NCBI GenBank assembly: GCA_963668435.2
Contig: CAXXSC010000008.1
Location: forward strand, 1,116,001 to 1,180,000
Length of the DNA: 64,000 nucleotides
Reading direction: 5' to 3'
From: G963668435 sp963668435
GTDB taxonomy: Bacteria > Latescibacterota > Latescibacteria > Latescibacterales > Latescibacteraceae
Part shown: positions 17,332 through 26,833 of the stretch, piece after piece
Layout of the letters: each line of letters starts with the position of its first letter
How positions within the stretch are numbered: position 1 is the first letter of the stretch
Notes under the pieces: generated by a model
What the model was told of the DNA's origin: nothing
Seen by the model: only the letters and a program-made list of their open reading frames with translations
Database searches by the model: none
Program-made: the position numbers and the translations under genes

Positions 17332-18605
17332 GAATATCGCATAAAACGGCGCCGGTGGAGATACGCGAAACAGTATCGCTCAGCGAGACATCGTATCCCG
17401 AGGCGCTCCAGCAGATCGCCGATCTTGCGGGAATCGCTGAATGCGTGCTTCTTTCGACCTGCAACAGGACCGAGGTTTACGCGGTCATCAGCGACAGCAG
17501 GCAGGAAACCACCGCCGCTGTCGAGGACTGCCTCATCGCGGCCACAGGCGCACCCGAAGAACTTCGCAATTATTTCTACCGTCTGAACGGTACAGCAGTT
17601 ATCGAACACCTGTTCAGGGTTGCCGCCGGTATCGATTCGATGATACTCGGCGAACCGCAGATATTCGGCCAGGTCAAGGCCGCCTATTCTCTTGCCAGCG
17701 ACGCGCTCACAACGGGCCCCACGATCAACCGGCTTTTCCACCACAGTTTCAAGGTCGGCAAGCAGATTAGGAATATGACCGCCATCGGCGAGGGCGCAGT
17801 ATCTGTCAGTTTCGCGGCCGTAGAAAAAGCCCGGCAGGTTTTCAGCGACCTGAAAGGCAAGTCGGTGCTCCTGATCGGCGCGGGCAAAACAGGCGAACTC
17901 TCAGCGAAACGTCTCAGGGAATCCGGCATCGGCAAGCTCATGATCGCGAACAGGACAATGGAACGTGCAGAGAAACTGGCGAAAAACCTCGGCGGCTCTG
18001 TCGTACCGTTCGAGCGTTTCCCCGAAACGGCGGCACAGGCGGACATTGTCATTTCCTCGGTTGCCGCGGGTGATACGATTCTCGACCGTGGACAGCTGGC
18101 GCCCCTTCTGAAGCACAGGAACAGTAACACACTCCTGATAATAGACCTGGGTGTCCCGCGAAACATCGATCACCAGGTCGGTGAGTTGGATTCCGTAACA
18201 CTGCTTAATGTTGACGATCTCGAGGACCTCACCGCCGGTAATCTCGATCGCAGGAAAGTCGAGGCGGGAAAAGCCGAAAAATATATCGCGGACGAGGTCG
18301 AGAAATTTTCCGACTGGCTTGCCGGACGCGAGATCATCCCGGTAATCCGGGAACTTCACGACAGCTGCGAGGCCATCCGTGTCGGCGAACTGGAAAAAAT
18401 GAAAAACCGCGTCGACAACGACACTCTCGAACTGCTCGACCTTGTCAGCCGCCGTATTGTCCGTAAAATCCTCCACAATCCGGTAGTCAAGATGCGCGAC
18501 ACGGAAGACGGCGATCACCGAAGCCGTCTTGTCAGCTCGATACGTACTCTTTTCATGGAGTGTACGGAAGACGAAACCGACAACGAATCCCGGACCAGCA
18601 AATGA
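17295..18605 (+). CDS. hemA: Glutamyl-tRNA reductase
   Basis: The 436-residue protein opens with FYLLGISHKTAPVEIRETVS, has the catalytic Cys in LLSTCNRTEVYAV near residue 50, then GEPQIFGQVKAAY and the NADPH-binding VLLIGAGKTGELSAKRL near residue 190. The C-terminal dimerisation helices are present. It reduces glutamyl-tRNA to glutamate-1-semialdehyde, the first committed step of tetrapyrrole synthesis. The start lies inside the preceding gene (37-base overlap), as required by the conserved N-terminus. The stop overlaps the hemC start (ATGA). HemL, the next enzyme, is not nearby. Confidence 0.96.
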   Translation: MGQTTENQFYLLGISHKTAPVEIRETVSLSETSYPEALQQIADLAGIAECVLLSTCNRTEVYAVISDSRQETTAAVEDCLIAATGAPEELRNYFYRLNGTAVIEHLFRVAAGIDSMILGEPQIFGQVKAAYSLASDALTTGPTINRLFHHSFKVGKQIRNMTAIGEGAVSVSFAAVEKARQVFSDLKGKSVLLIGAGKTGELSAKRLRESGIGKLMIANRTMERAEKLAKNLGGSVVPFERFPETAAQADIVISSVAAGDTILDRGQLAPLLKHRNSNTLLIIDLGVPRNIDHQVGELDSVTLLNVDDLEDLTAGNLDRRKVEAGKAEKYIADEVEKFSDWLAGREIIPVIRELHDSCEAIRVGELEKMKNRVDNDTLELLDLVSRRIVRKILHNPVVKMRDTEDGDHRSRLVSSIRTLFMECTEDETDNESRTSK

Positions 18606-19501
18606 AAAACAGCCTCCGCATCGGCAGTCGCGGCAGCAGGCTCGCCATGGTTCAGACCGAATCAGTGAAAGCGGCGCTTAAAAACGCCCATCCGGAAATC
18701 GATATCATTATCGAAATCATCAATACCGAGGGCGACATCGACCGCAACTCACCGCTCGCGAGTTTCGGCGGACGCGGCGCATTCGTGAAGAGTATCGAAC
18801 AGGCCCTGCTCGACAACAGGATAGATATCGCCGTTCACAGCCTGAAAGACCTTCCCTCGGAACTTCCCGGCGGACTCGAACTCGGCGCTGTTCCAGGCCG
18901 CGAGGATGTCCGTGACATACTGGGAGGCGGCTCGGGAAAGAAATTTGCGGAACTGCCCGCCGGATCGATAATCGGCACCGGCAGTGAACGACGCATGAAA
19001 CAGATACTGGCACAGCGCCCCGATCTGGAATGCCGCGGCATTCGGGGTAATGTCGAAACGCGCCTGAAAAAAGCAGACAGCGGTGAATACGATGCTGTCG
19101 TACTCGCCGCCGCCGGCATGAAACGTCTCGAACTTGAGGACAGGATCACGGATTTTTTTCCGGTGGACAGCATTCTGCCCGCACCATGCCAGGGAGCAAT
19201 AGGGATCGAGTGCCGCGCGGACGATAAAGACACCCTCTCGCTGCTCTCGGCCATCGAAAATTCCGATGCACGCCGTTGCACGGAACTGGAACGCTTATTC
19301 ATCGCCACACTCGGCATGGGCTGCCACACACCGGTGGCCGCGTTCGCCGAAATTGAGAATGGCCGCGTTCATTTCAGGGCTTGGGTTCATCCCGGCGGCG
19401 AAAAGAAGGCAGTTTCAGTCGACCTGTCCCTGGAAGACAAAGGGGCCGGCGACCGTATCAGAAATCTGGCAGAAGACATCAAGATAAAAATCGGCAGCTG
19501 A
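18602..19501 (+). CDS. hemC: Hydroxymethylbilane synthase (porphobilinogen deaminase)
   Basis: A 299-residue protein with IGSRGSRLAMVQTESVK at the N-terminus, VHSLKDLPSELPGG near residue 80, GIRGNVETRLKK, and LGMGCHTPVAAF near residue 240, where the Cys attaches the dipyrromethane cofactor. It polymerises four porphobilinogens to hydroxymethylbilane in the cytosol. The ATG at 18602 overlaps the hemA stop by four bases; the longer frame from 18560 lies inside hemA and is rejected. Confidence 0.96.
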   Translation: MKNSLRIGSRGSRLAMVQTESVKAALKNAHPEIDIIIEIINTEGDIDRNSPLASFGGRGAFVKSIEQALLDNRIDIAVHSLKDLPSELPGGLELGAVPGREDVRDILGGGSGKKFAELPAGSIIGTGSERRMKQILAQRPDLECRGIRGNVETRLKKADSGEYDAVVLAAAGMKRLELEDRITDFFPVDSILPAPCQGAIGIECRADDKDTLSLLSAIENSDARRCTELERLFIATLGMGCHTPVAAFAEIENGRVHFRAWVHPGGEKKAVSVDLSLEDKGAGDRIRNLAEDIKIKIGS

Positions 19502-19586
19502 AACGTTTTTGAATCAGCATTATCTGTTACGGCAGCACAAGCAAACGGTATCGAACGCCCAAACAGTAGAAAACAAGGCGGAAAAA

Positions 19587-21095
19587 ATGGTATATCTCGT
19601 TGGTGCAGGCCCCGGAGATCCGGGCCTTATCACAGTCAAGGCGCTGGATGTCCTGAAAAAGGCCGATGTTGTCCTTTATGACCGTCTGGCCGATTCGAGC
19701 CTGCTCGCGGAGACAAAAGACGGCTGTATCCTGATCGATGTCGGGAAAAGCGCAGGCGCCCATACAAGGACACAGGACGAAACCACCGGACTTATCGCAG
19801 AATACGGAGCCAAAGGACTGACAGTGGTCCGTCTCAAAGGCGGCGATCCCTATCTCTTCGGCCGCGGCGCCGAGGAGGCGGAACGCCTGAGGCAGGACAA
19901 CATACCGTTCGCTATCATTCCCGGCATCTCGGCACTGAACGGCGCGACAGCCTACGCCGGAGTCCCGGTCACCCACCGAGATCACGCCTCCTCATTCGCT
20001 GTTGCCACAGGCCACGGCGCCAGGGGCAAAACCGAGGACCCGATCCGTTGGCGGGAACTGGCAAAAGCAGTCGATACCATTGTCGTTTTCATGGGTGTGG
20101 GCTCCATCGGCACAATCACAAAAGAACTTATAGCGGGCGGACTGGACCCGGCGACTCCCGCGGCGGTGATCGAACGCGGAACGACAGCGTCCCAGCGTAC
20201 TGTCAGGGCCACTGTCGCCACGATAGCCGAAACAGTCGAAAGAGAACATGTCTCACCACCTGCCCTGCTCGTTGTCGGCGACACAGCCGGAATAGGCGAT
20301 ACGCTCGAATGGTATACCCCCGGCCCGCTGGCAGGGCTCAGGGTCGGCATCACCCGCCCGCTGTCGCAGTCGAAATCATTCTCGGCACGGCTCACTGAAC
20401 TCGGAGCCCGCCCCATCCTCATGCCCTCGATCAGCGCGGAACATGCGATCGACACGGATGAAGTGAAATCAGCTATCGACAAGGCCGGAAACTACGATAC
20501 CATCGTTTTCGCCAGTGTCAACGGGGTCAATGCGTTCTTCAGCGCACTGAAACAGTACGGCGGCGACGCCCGGCGTCTTCATGGCGTGACCCTCGCGGCT
20601 ATCGGGCCGGTAACCGGCGATGCTCTCGAGCGCTACGGTGTCAAGGCCGACATCATAGCGGAGCGCTATGTCGCCGAGGGACTGGCCGAGGCGCTGATTA
20701 CAGGCGATTCTGCGAAAGGGAAACGTTTTCTCCTCGTCCGATCGAATCTGGGCAGAAAAACGCTCGCCGAGGAACTCACGTCGGCAGGAGCCAAGGTTGA
20801 TGAAACGCTCTTTTACAAGACAGTCACGGCGGAACTGCCGCCTTATGTAATGGAACTGATCGGAAAGCAGGGCGTCGATATGATTACATTCACCAGTTCC
20901 TCCACTGTGGACAGTTTTTTCGGTCAGATATCGAAAGAGAAACTGGGAGACACGGTCAGAATCGCGAGCATTGGGCCGCAGACATCGAAAACCCTGCGCT
21001 CTTACGGCATCGAACCCGATGTCGAGGCGGCTGTTTACACCACGGTCGGCCTTGCTGACGCCATCCTGGAAAAATACGGCACTGAAAGACGATAA
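19587..21095 (+). CDS. cobA-hemD: Uroporphyrinogen-III C-methyltransferase / uroporphyrinogen-III synthase fusion
   Basis: About 502 residues. Residues 1-245 are SUMT (CobA): VYLVGAGPGDPGLITVKA, VVRLKGGDPYLFGRGAEEAE, IIPGISALNGATAYAGVPVT. Residues ~255-500 are HemD: LRVGITRPLSQSKSFSARL, DTIVFASVNGVNAFF, KRFLLVRSNLGRKTLAEEL, ITFTSSSTVDSFF. The fusion closes hydroxymethylbilane to uroporphyrinogen III and methylates it to precorrin-2, channelling flux to siroheme. The start at 19587 has AAGGCGG about six bases upstream and begins right before the conserved strand; an upstream TTG frame is not needed. It is followed by ahbC after 50 bp. Confidence 0.95.
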   Translation: MVYLVGAGPGDPGLITVKALDVLKKADVVLYDRLADSSLLAETKDGCILIDVGKSAGAHTRTQDETTGLIAEYGAKGLTVVRLKGGDPYLFGRGAEEAERLRQDNIPFAIIPGISALNGATAYAGVPVTHRDHASSFAVATGHGARGKTEDPIRWRELAKAVDTIVVFMGVGSIGTITKELIAGGLDPATPAAVIERGTTASQRTVRATVATIAETVEREHVSPPALLVVGDTAGIGDTLEWYTPGPLAGLRVGITRPLSQSKSFSARLTELGARPILMPSISAEHAIDTDEVKSAIDKAGNYDTIVFASVNGVNAFFSALKQYGGDARRLHGVTLAAIGPVTGDALERYGVKADIIAERYVAEGLAEALITGDSAKGKRFLLVRSNLGRKTLAEELTSAGAKVDETLFYKTVTAELPPYVMELIGKQGVDMITFTSSSTVDSFFGQISKEKLGDTVRIASIGPQTSKTLRSYGIEPDVEAAVYTTVGLADAILEKYGTERR

Positions 21096-21145
21096 TCTCA
21101 GCTGCCTGAGCAGTTAAACTGCTGAAAGAAAGTGTTTGGTAAACA

Positions 21146-22336
21146 ATGATAGGAATTTCGAAATTATACTGCGATACGGTCGAACCCTCCGATGTGCTCC
21201 GCTATGGACGTCATTCGGGGAAGCTTCCCTCCCATCTGCTCCAGTTCTCGGAGGATAAACGCCCGGTAGCAATCCTGAACATCACGCGCCGCTGCAACCT
21301 TCGCTGTGTCCACTGTTACGCCGGTTCGGACAATTCCCTCGCGCCGAATGAGCTTTCCACCGACGAATGGATGAAAGTCATCGATGATCTCGCCGAGTTC
21401 GGCAGCCCGGTGGCCCTGTTCTCCGGCGGCGAACCGCTGATGCAGCCCGATCTCGTTCAGTTGGCACGTCACGCTGTCGAAAACGGCATGCGGGCAGTGA
21501 TCTCTACCAACGGCACCCTGATCACCCGCGAAAAAGCGGAGGAGTTCGCCTCGATCGGCCTTTCCTATATCGGCATCAGTCTCGACGGTTCCAAAGAGGT
21601 GCACGACGCGTTCCGTGGACGAGAGGGATCGTACGAAAAGACCATCGCGGGCCTTCGCAACGCCCGTGCGGCAGGTATCAAGACTGGCCTTCGTTTCACC
21701 CTGAGCCGCAGGAATGTGGAGGATGTGCCGGCGCTGTTCGATGTCATCGAGGAAGAGGACATCCCGCGTGTCTGTTTCTACCACCTTGTTTACACCGGAC
21801 GCGGTGGTGACATGATGGCTGACACGGTGCCTCACGATAAAACACGTGAGACGGTGGATTATATCATCGACCGCACGAAAGCCCTTCACGACAAGGGCAA
21901 AAAAGTCGAGGTCCTCACCGTGGACAATCACTGCGACGGCCCCTATCTCTACATGCGCCTCCTGAAAGAAAACCCTGAGCGCGCGGAAAAAGTCCTGACC
22001 CTGCTCGGCTATAACGGCGGCAACAGCACGGGAGTGGGCGTTTCCGCAGTGAGCTGGAACGGCGATGTCCATCCTGACCAGTTCTGGCGGCATCATGTGC
22101 TCGGAAATGTCCGCGAGAGGAAATTTGGCGATATCTGGACAGACCGCGAAAACGAATTCCTCATGAAGCTCAAAAAGAAAAAAGAGCATGTGACCGGGCG
22201 ATGTGCGAAATGCCGTTTCCTCGACATCTGCGGCGGGAATTTCCGTTCCAGGGCCGAGGCTGTCACAGGCGACATATGGGCGCCTGACCCCGCCTGTTAT
22301 CTCAGCGATGAAGAAATCGGCATCGAAAGCGAATGA
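21146..22336 (+). CDS. ahbC: AhbC-type radical SAM enzyme (Fe-coproporphyrin III synthase)
   Basis: The 396-residue protein starts MIGISKLYCDTVEPSDVLRY followed by GRHSGKLPSHLLQFS, a recognisable AhbC N-terminus. The radical SAM motif is CNLRCVHC near residue 53 and GGEP is LFSGGEPL. The C-terminal auxiliary-cluster Cys are CAKCRFLDICGG and the late DPACYL. In the siroheme-dependent pathway AhbC removes the acetate side chains of 12,18-didecarboxysiroheme to give Fe-coproporphyrin III. It sits between cobA-hemD and the siroheme decarboxylase fusion, confirming the assignment. The AdoMet radical chemistry implies oxygen-poor conditions. Confidence 0.95.
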   Translation: MIGISKLYCDTVEPSDVLRYGRHSGKLPSHLLQFSEDKRPVAILNITRRCNLRCVHCYAGSDNSLAPNELSTDEWMKVIDDLAEFGSPVALFSGGEPLMQPDLVQLARHAVENGMRAVISTNGTLITREKAEEFASIGLSYIGISLDGSKEVHDAFRGREGSYEKTIAGLRNARAAGIKTGLRFTLSRRNVEDVPALFDVIEEEDIPRVCFYHLVYTGRGGDMMADTVPHDKTRETVDYIIDRTKALHDKGKKVEVLTVDNHCDGPYLYMRLLKENPERAEKVLTLLGYNGGNSTGVGVSAVSWNGDVHPDQFWRHHVLGNVRERKFGDIWTDRENEFLMKLKKKKEHVTGRCAKCRFLDICGGNFRSRAEAVTGDIWAPDPACYLSDEEIGIESE

Positions 22337-22358
22337 CCACCGACGCGATGGAGCCTGA

Positions 22359-23393
22359 ATGATGGAAACAACCATGCCTTCAGGAAATGATAAAACACAG
22401 ATGATTATGAACGATACAGACCATATGCCCGACAAGCTCCGGGACAGGGTAATCGGACGCATCCAGACCGATTTCCCCGTCGATGAACGGCCGTTCCGCC
22501 TGCTTGCAGAGGATATTTCATGCAGTGAGGACGAGTTGATCGAGTCGGTGAAATCACTGGTTTCAGAGGGCATAATCCGCGAATTCGGCCCTGTTTTCGA
22601 CGCGCGAAAGCTTGGCTATGTCAGCACGCTTGCCGCCGCGGTGGTCGAACACGACAGGGTGGCGGAACTTGCCGCGGACATGCTTGTCATACCCGAGATC
22701 ACGCATAACTACCTGCGCGACCATGAGCGGAACCTCTGGTTCACAATAACGGCCCGTGATAACGGTACATTGAAAGCGGTATTCGAACGTTTTAAAAAAT
22801 TTCCGGGTGTCAAGAATATCATCAGTCTTCCTGTGACAAAAACATACAAGATCAGGGCGGTTTTCGGTGAGGCTGCCGCACATAAGGGACGGGTACTCGA
22901 ATACGAGACACGCAACGAACATCCCGCCCCAAAAGGCCAGCGTATTATACGCACACTTCAGGAAAACTTTCCCATCGAGCCGTCACCGTATAAAACAATC
23001 GCCAAACAGGCCGGCATGGAAGAGAACGAGGTCATGGCAATAGTATCCGGCTGGGTCGTCAGCGGCATCATCCGCCGTTTTGGAGCACGTCTCAACCATC
23101 GTCGCGCAGGTTTCACCACCAACATCCTGACCGCATGGAAAGGCAACGAGACGGACAGCTGGGGACAGTTTTTTGCAGACCTGCCCTTTGTCTCTCACTG
23201 CTACCGAAGGGCCACCAGCGAAGGCTGGGATTACGACCTTTACGCCATGCTGCACGCGACCTCCGAACAGCATATGCGTAAACATCTCGAATTGATGAAA
23301 ACACTGGCGCCCGGCGCCCGCTTCATTCAGCTCAAGACCATATACGAACTCAAGAAAAGCGCCATGAAATATTTTCTGGAGGATATATTATGA
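22359..23393 (+). CDS. ahbAB: Siroheme decarboxylase, fused AhbA/AhbB-type two-domain protein
   Basis: 344 residues made of two homologous Lrp/AsnC-like halves. Residues ~20-170 have a winged helix (EGIIREFGPVFDARKLGY) and the signature ITHNYLRDHERNLWFT. Residues ~190-340 have the second winged helix (SGIIRRFGARLNHRRAGF) and VSHCYRR followed by WDYDLYAMLHA. In most organisms AhbA and AhbB are separate subunits of one complex that removes two carboxyls from siroheme; here they are one chain. The His of HNY and HCY correspond to conserved active-site residues. GGAG precedes the ATG. The 3' end overlaps hemB by four bases. Confidence 0.92.
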   Translation: MMETTMPSGNDKTQMIMNDTDHMPDKLRDRVIGRIQTDFPVDERPFRLLAEDISCSEDELIESVKSLVSEGIIREFGPVFDARKLGYVSTLAAAVVEHDRVAELAADMLVIPEITHNYLRDHERNLWFTITARDNGTLKAVFERFKKFPGVKNIISLPVTKTYKIRAVFGEAAAHKGRVLEYETRNEHPAPKGQRIIRTLQENFPIEPSPYKTIAKQAGMEENEVMAIVSGWVVSGIIRRFGARLNHRRAGFTTNILTAWKGNETDSWGQFFADLPFVSHCYRRATSEGWDYDLYAMLHATSEQHMRKHLELMKTLAPGARFIQLKTIYELKKSAMKYFLEDIL

Positions 23394-24361
23394 GTTTCCC
23401 TGTAACACGTATGAGACGGCTCAGGAAAAGCCCGGTCCTAAGGGACCTCATGAGAGAAACTACGCTTGCTCCGGAAGATTTCATACTCCCGCTTTTCGTC
23501 CGTCCGGGCAGCGGTATAAAAAAAGAAGTGTCATCCATGCCGGGTGTGAACCAGTTGTCGGTCGACACTCTGGTCGAGGAATGCGGCGGGGCCTATGAAG
23601 ATGGCGTTCGGGCGGTAATACTGTTTGGCATCCCCGAGCACAAGGATGCTCTCGGCTCGGAGGGCTGGAACGAGCACGGAGTCGTTCCCGAGGCAATCCG
23701 GTTGCTCAAGGCGGAAATCCCCGACCTTGTCGTGATCACCGATGTCTGCATGTGCGAATACACCGATCACGGCCACTGCGGCGCTATTGTCGATAACGAT
23801 GTCGATAACGACACCACACTCGAACTGCTCGCGAAAGAAAGCCTTGCCCATGCAAAAGCTGGCGCTGACATAGTCGCCCCCTCTGACATGATGGACGGTC
23901 GTGTGGGACATATCCGCGAGGCACTTGACAATGCCGGATTCAAGAACCTGCCGGTCATGGCCTACGCCGCGAAATTCGCTTCCGGTTTCTACGGGCCTTT
24001 CCGCGACGCAGCAGAATCACCGCCGCAGTTCGGTGACCGCCGTTCATACCAGATGGATCCGGCAAACGCCCGCGAGGCAATGCGCGAAATAGAGCTCGAC
24101 ATCGAAGAAGGCGCGGATATTGTCATGGTCAAGCCCGCGATGCCCTATCTCGACATAATTCATGCCGCACGGCAGCGTTTCGATCACCCGCTGGCAGCCT
24201 ACCAGGTCAGCGGAGAGTTCGCCATGATCCACGCGGCCGCGGCCAACGGCTGGATCGATCTTGACACGGTCATGATGGAGAGTCTCACAGCAATCAAACG
24301 TGCTGGCGCCGGACTAATCCTGACCTATTTCGCAAGAGAGGCGGCACGCAGATGCAGGTAG
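23390..24361 (+). CDS. hemB: Porphobilinogen synthase (delta-aminolevulinate dehydratase)
   Basis: A 323-residue protein with MRRLRKSPVLRDLMRET at the N-terminus, the zinc-type motif DVCMCEYTDHGHCG near residue 120, the first active-site Lys in YAAKFASGFYGPFRDA and the Schiff-base Lys in IVMVKPAMPYLD near residue 250. The Cys-rich site indicates a Zn2+-dependent enzyme, not the Mg2+-only type. It condenses two 5-aminolevulinates to porphobilinogen. ATGA overlap with the preceding gene and a 10-base overlap with ahbD indicate tight coupling. Confidence 0.96.
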   Translation: MSFPVTRMRRLRKSPVLRDLMRETTLAPEDFILPLFVRPGSGIKKEVSSMPGVNQLSVDTLVEECGGAYEDGVRAVILFGIPEHKDALGSEGWNEHGVVPEAIRLLKAEIPDLVVITDVCMCEYTDHGHCGAIVDNDVDNDTTLELLAKESLAHAKAGADIVAPSDMMDGRVGHIREALDNAGFKNLPVMAYAAKFASGFYGPFRDAAESPPQFGDRRSYQMDPANAREAMREIELDIEEGADIVMVKPAMPYLDIIHAARQRFDHPLAAYQVSGEFAMIHAAAANGWIDLDTVMMESLTAIKRAGAGLILTYFAREAARRCR

Positions 24362-25452
24362 CGGGCAGCACACCACTCCGGCTTGTTGCGTTCGAGGTCA
24401 CAAGGCGCTGTACTTTGGCCTGCCGTCACTGCCGGGGTGATTCGAGGAACGAGGATTATAGCGGCGAGCTCACATTTGACGAGATCAAGGCACTTTTCGA
24501 TAACATAGCAACATTCGCCAAACCGATTATGATCATCACCGGCGGTGAACCACTGACCCGTCCCGATGTTTTTGATATTACCGCGTACTCGACCGAGCTC
24601 GGTTTCCGTACTGTGCTGGCCACCTGCGGGCAGCATCTGAATGATGAAACGGTGCCCCGCCTTTTAGAAACCGGCGTGCAGCGCATCAGTGTCAGCCTCG
24701 ACGGAGCTACTTCTGAAACACATGACAAATTCCGCGGTGTAGAGGGCGCATTCGAATCGGCGCTCAGGGGCCTTGAATATGCGAAAAAGCATGGACTCGA
24801 ATTCCAGATAAATTCCACGCTCACAACACTCAACATCGGCGAGCTGGATGCCATTCACGACCTGGCGGTCTCAATCGGTGCGGCTGGATTCCATCCATTC
24901 CTGCTGGTACCGATGGGACGCGGATCGGGCCTGTCGGATTTCGCGCTCGAGGCTGAGGCGTATGAAAAGGAACTTCACCATATAGCGGAGATCGCCGAGC
25001 GGTCGCCGCTCGAGATAAAACCGACCTGCAGTCCCCATTATATGCGAATCACCCGGCAACGGGTAAAAAACGCATCGGAAAGCGGCACGTCGGCCCTGCA
25101 ATCCCACGCAAAACACGGCAAAGGCGGGCATCCCGGCCATAAAATGTCGAAAGGCTGTCTCGGTGGACAGGGATTTGTTTTCATCTCGCACACCGGAATC
25201 GTGCAGATTTGCGGTTTTCTCGAACTGCCGGCCGGTAACCTGCGCGAAAACGGCCTCGATTTCAATGACATCTGGGAGAACTCGCCCCTGCTTCATGAAA
25301 TCCGCGATTTAGACTCCTACCACGGAAAATGCGGCTACTGTGAGTTCCGCAAGGTCTGCGGCGGATGCCGCGCCAGAGCGTATTACAGCGGCGGTGATTA
25401 CCTCGGCCCCGAACCTAACTGCATTTATGAACCAACAACAGAAAGCAAGTAA
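24352..25452 (+). CDS. ahbD: AhbD-type radical SAM heme synthase
   Basis: The 366-residue protein has CTLACRHC near residue 20, ITGGEPLTRPDVF, and a SPASM-type C-terminus (CGYCEFRKVCGGCRARAYY, final PNCIYEP) with Cys for an auxiliary cluster. AhbD oxidatively decarboxylates two propionates of Fe-coproporphyrin III to vinyl groups, giving heme b. Position at the end of the heme operon and the paired ahbC support the assignment over other SPASM enzymes. The start lies ten bases inside hemB. The region KNASESGTSALQSHAKHGKG is a flexible, lineage-specific insertion. Confidence 0.93.
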   Translation: MQVAGSTPLRLVAFEVTRRCTLACRHCRGDSRNEDYSGELTFDEIKALFDNIATFAKPIMIITGGEPLTRPDVFDITAYSTELGFRTVLATCGQHLNDETVPRLLETGVQRISVSLDGATSETHDKFRGVEGAFESALRGLEYAKKHGLEFQINSTLTTLNIGELDAIHDLAVSIGAAGFHPFLLVPMGRGSGLSDFALEAEAYEKELHHIAEIAERSPLEIKPTCSPHYMRITRQRVKNASESGTSALQSHAKHGKGGHPGHKMSKGCLGGQGFVFISHTGIVQICGFLELPAGNLRENGLDFNDIWENSPLLHEIRDLDSYHGKCGYCEFRKVCGGCRARAYYSGGDYLGPEPNCIYEPTTESK

Positions 25453-25458
25453 CATTAT

Positions 25459-26817
25459 ATGAAAAAAGCAATACTTACCGAAGGTCCTGTCGGCAGGACC
25501 ATTATCAGGCTCATGCTGCCGATGATGGTCGGCATGGTCGGCATGGTCATATTCAACCTCGTCGACACCTTTTTTATCGGGAAACTGGGAACACAGGCGC
25601 TTGCGGCGATGAGTTTCACATTCCCCGTCATCATGGTAGTCACGAGCGTTTCCATGGGCATAGGTATCGGCGCGTCCTCGGTCATTTCGCATGCTATCGG
25701 CAAAGGTGACTCGGAACAGGTAAAACGCCTGACCACCGACAGCCTCCTCCTCGCGGTCACACTGGTAACTGCAATAGTGATAGTGGGGCTCATGACAATA
25801 CGCCCCCTGTTCAGGGCGCTCGGCGCAGAGGGGGAAACACTCGATCTTGTCACGGAATATATGGTCATCTGGTATTACGGTATGCCTTTCGTGGTAATAC
25901 CCATGGTCGGAAACAACGCGATCAGGGCCGCGGGCAACACGGTAATACCGAGCCTCATCATGGTCTCTTCGATCATTACCAATGTGATTCTCGATCCGCT
26001 GCTGATTTTCGGCATCGGGCCTTTCCCCCGCTGGGAAATGGAAGGCGCTGCAATCGCGACAGTGATCGGACGAGCCCTGTCCCTGTTCATCTCCCTCTAT
26101 TTCCTCCGCCGCCGATTCGATATGCTGACATCGCATTATCCCGGATTTGCCAAACTGATGGCATCCTGGAAGAAAATTCTCTATATCGGCCTGCCCTCGG
26201 CACTGACACAGCTGACAACCCCGATATCGATGGGGCTCATCACACGCTTTGTCGCCGGATTCGGTGAGGCGGCTGTCGCAGCTTTCGGTGTCGGAACCCG
26301 CGTGGAAATGTTCATCATGTCGCCGGTGTTCGCGCTCGCCGCGGTACTGGTATCATTCACCGGTCAGAATTACGGCGCCGGAAAAATAGACCGTCTGGAA
26401 GAGGGCATCCGGTTCAGCCACCGTCTCTCCATCGGCCTCGGAATGTTTGCCGTACTGATCCTGTTCTTATTCGGAAGGCCAATTGCGGCAATTTTCGACT
26501 CGAATCCGGCAGTTATATCGATAGCGGTGCTATATTTTCTCATAGCGTCGCCCGGTTTCGGTTTTCATGGTGTTGTCGGCATAACATCGTCCGCATACAG
26601 CGCACTGCACCACCCCATACACGCGCTGGCGCTTAACGTCCTCAGAATGGTGCTCCTGTATGTGCCGATCGCGTATATTGCCTCGCGGTACTGGGGTGTC
26701 GGCGGTGTTTTCAGCGGTGCGAGTATTTCGGCGCTCATTTCAGGAACAGTCGGATACATCAGCATCCACAGGACAACGGCACGGCTGAAAGCTGTATCAC
26801 CGGAATCAGTGAATTAA
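25459..26817 (+). CDS. MATE-family multidrug/solute efflux transporter
   Basis: A 452-residue protein with twelve predicted membrane helices in two repeats. Typical MATE segments are MLPMMVGMVGMVIFNLVDTF at the N-terminus, MSFTFPVIMVVTSVSMGIG and, in the second half, VSFTGQNYGAGKIDRLEEG. It exports cationic or aromatic solutes using Na+ or H+. It starts only six bases after ahbD and the transcription unit ends at the terminators 16-100 bases further, so it is co-transcribed with the heme genes; export of a tetrapyrrole or a protective role is a fair inference but not shown. The Shine-Dalgarno sequence is weak, consistent with reinitiation. Confidence 0.88.
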   Translation: MKKAILTEGPVGRTIIRLMLPMMVGMVGMVIFNLVDTFFIGKLGTQALAAMSFTFPVIMVVTSVSMGIGIGASSVISHAIGKGDSEQVKRLTTDSLLLAVTLVTAIVIVGLMTIRPLFRALGAEGETLDLVTEYMVIWYYGMPFVVIPMVGNNAIRAAGNTVIPSLIMVSSIITNVILDPLLIFGIGPFPRWEMEGAAIATVIGRALSLFISLYFLRRRFDMLTSHYPGFAKLMASWKKILYIGLPSALTQLTTPISMGLITRFVAGFGEAAVAAFGVGTRVEMFIMSPVFALAAVLVSFTGQNYGAGKIDRLEEGIRFSHRLSIGLGMFAVLILFLFGRPIAAIFDSNPAVISIAVLYFLIASPGFGFHGVVGITSSAYSALHHPIHALALNVLRMVLLYVPIAYIASRYWGVGGVFSGASISALISGTVGYISIHRTTARLKAVSPESVN

Positions 26818-26833
26818 ACACAGAGAATCATAT

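Noticed and set aside
21164..22573. 469-residue reverse-strand frame across ahbC
   Set aside because: The plus strand carries unmistakable AhbC motifs; the antisense frame is open only because of codon bias.
25309..26136. 275-residue reverse-strand frame rich in His/Asp/Glu
   Set aside because: Shadow of ahbD and the MATE transporter; odd composition reflects antisense membrane-helix codons.
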